DNA from: CAVZVW01 sp963778845
GTDB taxonomy: Bacteria; Actinomycetota; Actinomycetes; Actinomycetales; Kineosporiaceae
Direction of reading: 5' to 3'
Assembly: GCA_963778845.1 (NCBI GenBank)
Contig: CAVZVW010000009.1
Coordinates: forward strand, 1,922,001-1,986,000
DNA: 64,000 nucleotides
The translations under genes and the position numbers were made by a program. A model generated the notes under the pieces. The model worked only from the letters and a program-made list of their open reading frames with translations, was not told the origin of the DNA and made no database searches. The stretch's first letter is position 1. Every line of letters begins with the position of its first letter. Shown in pieces: positions 62,140 through 64,000 of this stretch.

Positions 62140-63684
62140 GTGACAACCGAACCCGTGACAGGCGAACCCGCCTCGCTCACCCGTCCGCTCGCGCTGGTAA
62201 CCGGTGCCACGGGATACATCGGCGGCCGCCTGGTCCCGGAGCTGCTCCAGGCCGGCTTCCGGGTCCGGCTTGTGACCCGCCGGCCCCGGAACCTGGCTGA
62301 GCGTGAGTGGCACGACGAGGTGGAGGTCGTCCGGGGTGACGCCTCCGACCCGGCCGGCCTGGCCGAGGCCTTGAGCGGTGTCGAGGTCGCCTACTACCTC
62401 ATCCACTCGCTGGGAACCGGCGCGGGCTTCGAGTCCGTGGACCGCACCCACGCCCAGAACTTCGCCTCGGCGGCGCTCGCCTGCCGCGTCGGCCGGATCG
62501 TCTACCTCGGCGGCCTGTACCCGCGGGCCGAGAAGCTGAGCCCCCACCTGGCGTCCCGCAAGGAGGTCGGGGAGATCCTGCTTGCCAGCGGAGTCCCCAC
62601 GACGGTGCTACGCGCGGCAGTCATCATCGGCTCGGGATCCGCGTCGTTCGAGATGCTTCGCTATCTCACGGAGCGCCTGCCGGTCATGGTCACGCCACGC
62701 TGGGTCGACACCCGCATCCAGCCCATCGCGGTCAGGGACGTCCTGAGCTACCTCGTCGGGTCGGCCACGATGCCACCTGAGGTGAACCGCGGCTTCGACA
62801 TCGGCGGACCGGACGTCCTGACCTACCGGCAGATGATGACCGCCTACGCCGGGGTCGCCGGGCTGAAGCCGCGCCGTGTCGCCGCCCTTCCGCTCTTTAC
62901 TCCCTCCTTGTCGAGCCACTGGGTCGGACTGGTGACGCCCGTTCCCAACAGCATCGCCCGGCCCCTGGTGGAGAGTCTCATCAACGAGGTCGTCTGCAAG
63001 GAACATGACATCGCGACATACGTGCCTGACCCCGACGCCGGGCTCACGAGGTTCCAGCCCGCCGTCGAGCTGGCGCTTCAGCGCATCCACGACCGCCGGG
63101 TCACCACCTCCTGGTCGTCTGCCGCGACCGCCGGCGCACCCAGCGACCCGTTGCCGAGCGACCCCGACTGGGCAGGAGGCTCGCTCTACGTCGACGAGCG
63201 CGAGCGCCTCGTCGACGTCGCACCGGAGCAGCTGTGGTCCGTCATCGAAGGCATCGGCGGTGGGCACGGGTGGTACTCCTGGCGACTCGGCTGGTGGGCC
63301 CGTGGCCTGATCGACCGCATCTTCGGCGGACCGGGACTGCGCCGCGGTCGCCGCGACCCCTTCGCCCTGACCGTGGGAGACGCCCTCGACTGGTGGCGGG
63401 TCGAGGACATCGAGGACAAGCACCTTCTGCGTCTGCGGGCCGAGATGCGACTGCCCGGGTTGGCCTGGCTCGAGCTCATCGTCGACTCCGACGACCAGGG
63501 CCGCACGCTGTTCCGGCAGCGGGCCGTGTTCCACCCGCGAGGCCTGGCCGGGCACCTCTACTGGGTGGTCGTCCGCCCCTTCCACGCCGTCGTATTCGGC
63601 AGCATGCAACGCAACATCGCCCGCGCGGCGAAGAGCGTCCCACCCGGCGATGCACGTTCGCAGCGACTCGGCCGCGCCCGATGA
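62140..63684 (+). CDS. SDR-family NAD(P)-binding protein fused to DUF2867
   Basis: A 514-residue protein of two parts. Residues 15-320 are an atypical SDR (LVTGATGYIGGRLVPELLQAGFRVRLVTRRP, YYLIHSLGTGAGF, IVYLGGLYPRAEKLSPHLASRKEVGEILLASG). Residues about 345-500 are DUF2867 (WSVIEGIGGGHGWYSWRLGWWARGLIDRIFGGPGLRRGRRDP in pieces). It is typical of LitR regulons. GTG 62140 lies 28 nt after the SRPBCC stop. Substrate unknown. Probably the last gene of the operon. Confidence 0.9.
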   Translation: MTTEPVTGEPASLTRPLALVTGATGYIGGRLVPELLQAGFRVRLVTRRPRNLAEREWHDEVEVVRGDASDPAGLAEALSGVEVAYYLIHSLGTGAGFESVDRTHAQNFASAALACRVGRIVYLGGLYPRAEKLSPHLASRKEVGEILLASGVPTTVLRAAVIIGSGSASFEMLRYLTERLPVMVTPRWVDTRIQPIAVRDVLSYLVGSATMPPEVNRGFDIGGPDVLTYRQMMTAYAGVAGLKPRRVAALPLFTPSLSSHWVGLVTPVPNSIARPLVESLINEVVCKEHDIATYVPDPDAGLTRFQPAVELALQRIHDRRVTTSWSSAATAGAPSDPLPSDPDWAGGSLYVDERERLVDVAPEQLWSVIEGIGGGHGWYSWRLGWWARGLIDRIFGGPGLRRGRRDPFALTVGDALDWWRVEDIEDKHLLRLRAEMRLPGLAWLELIVDSDDQGRTLFRQRAVFHPRGLAGHLYWVVVRPFHAVVFGSMQRNIARAAKSVPPGDARSQRLGRAR

Positions 63685-63960
63685 CCCCGCGCGTACTCGA
63701 ACTGCTCGGCCGCGGTGCCACGTCGGGCCGAACCGACAGCGACCTCCCGCAACCCAAGGCCTGGTTCCCTGACTGCGTTGGCAAGTGACGTAGGGATCGA
63801 CATGGGGTGGAGAGCCTCGCTAGCACCACCGCCCTAGGTGAACCGCCTACGACACGGGGACCCAGGCCCGGCCTGAGCGATCGGTCTGCGAGTCTTCGTG
63901 TGCTCTAGTTGTGGCTATACGCCGTAGTTGTGCCTCGCAGTGCACACGGCAGCATCGACG

Positions 63961-64000
63961 ATGACTCGGGAGGGTGGCATGGGTTGGTCTGGCAGAGGCC
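63961..64000 (+). CDS. Possible start of a gene cut by the window edge
   Basis: ATG at 63961 or 63979 opens a frame to the edge; GGGAGG lies before the second ATG. Only 13 codons are seen, so no product can be named. The 63790-63960 stretch before it holds no recognisable gene. Confidence 0.25.
   Translation, partial: MTREGGMGWSGRG

Noticed and set aside
63681..63788. 35-codon frame ATGA-coupled to the SDR-DUF2867 gene
   Set aside because: It has no recognisable motif and no ribosome site beyond the overlap; too little support to call a gene.

Overview
The window looks like a chromosome segment of a high-GC Actinomycetota (actinobacterium). Codon usage is strongly G/C at third positions, GTG and TTG starts are common, 4-nt stop/start overlaps are frequent, several starts look leaderless, and the gene families (Sll0783/MSMEG_0572 type, ECF sigma plus DGPF protein, LitR-type B12 regulator, EACC1-caspase pair) are typical of that phylum. 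The genus cannot be fixed from this sequence. I found no rRNA, tRNA, CRISPR array, integrase or transposase.

Region 1 (27-19189) is the most unusual part. It joins four components: (a) a cupin-XRE regulator facing a CoA-disulfide-reductase-like flavoprotein operon, which runs into a Sll0783/MSMEG_0572 protein, a cobalt-type nitrile hydratase (beta, alpha, His-rich activator) and an OsmC protein; (b) a tightly coupled minus-strand operon of a ComA-like protein, an unknown protein, a PurB-like lyase, an argininosuccinate-lyase-like protein and a DUF1116 (AllG-like) protein; (c) further Nit1 nitrogen-starvation/cyanide-cluster families (Sll0787 AIR-synthase-like, Sll0786 acetyltransferase, Sll0785/MSMEG_0568 radical SAM, MSMEG_0565 glycosyltransferase); (d) carbamate kinase and FdrA (AllF-like). 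A near-palindrome close to TTCACTATAGTGAA sits on or beside promoter elements at three internal divergence points, and a weaker variant lies at the regulator's own divergent promoter. This suggests one regulon for nitrile or cyanide nitrogen, with carbamoyl phosphate as a possible exit to ATP, ammonia and CO2.

Region 2 (19312-29812) holds two small alpha/beta proteins, an amidohydrolase and a polyhydroxybutyrate block: thiolase, PHA-associated helical protein, class III-like PhaC, PhaB, phasin, 3-hydroxybutyrate dehydrogenase, a PhaC-like hydrolase, an XRE regulator and an acetyl-CoA hydrolase/transferase.

Region 3 (29813-42371) holds a Tat-exported multicopper oxidase gene interrupted by three single-base insertions, a membrane protein, a P450-Rieske pair, an ECF sigma factor with its DGPF partner, an atypical SDR, an EACC1-caspase pair (predicted conflict system) and a cation/proton antiporter.

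Region 4 (42372-54628) holds an MMPL transporter, a two-component system, small secreted proteins, a beta-lactamase-fold hydrolase, an MFS exporter, and a DrrAB-like ABC exporter operon headed by a DUF4097 protein and a ribbon-helix-helix repressor with a clear self-operator.

Region 5 (54652-63684) is a light-response cluster: LitR/CarH-type B12 photoreceptor and photolyase, divergent from an FAD oxidoreductase, DUF1365, cyclopropane-fatty-acid synthase, SDR, TspO, SRPBCC and SDR-DUF2867 operon.

Three genes (788-2128, 30408-32687, 59141-60449) carry single-base insertions, which may be sequencing errors or real decay.
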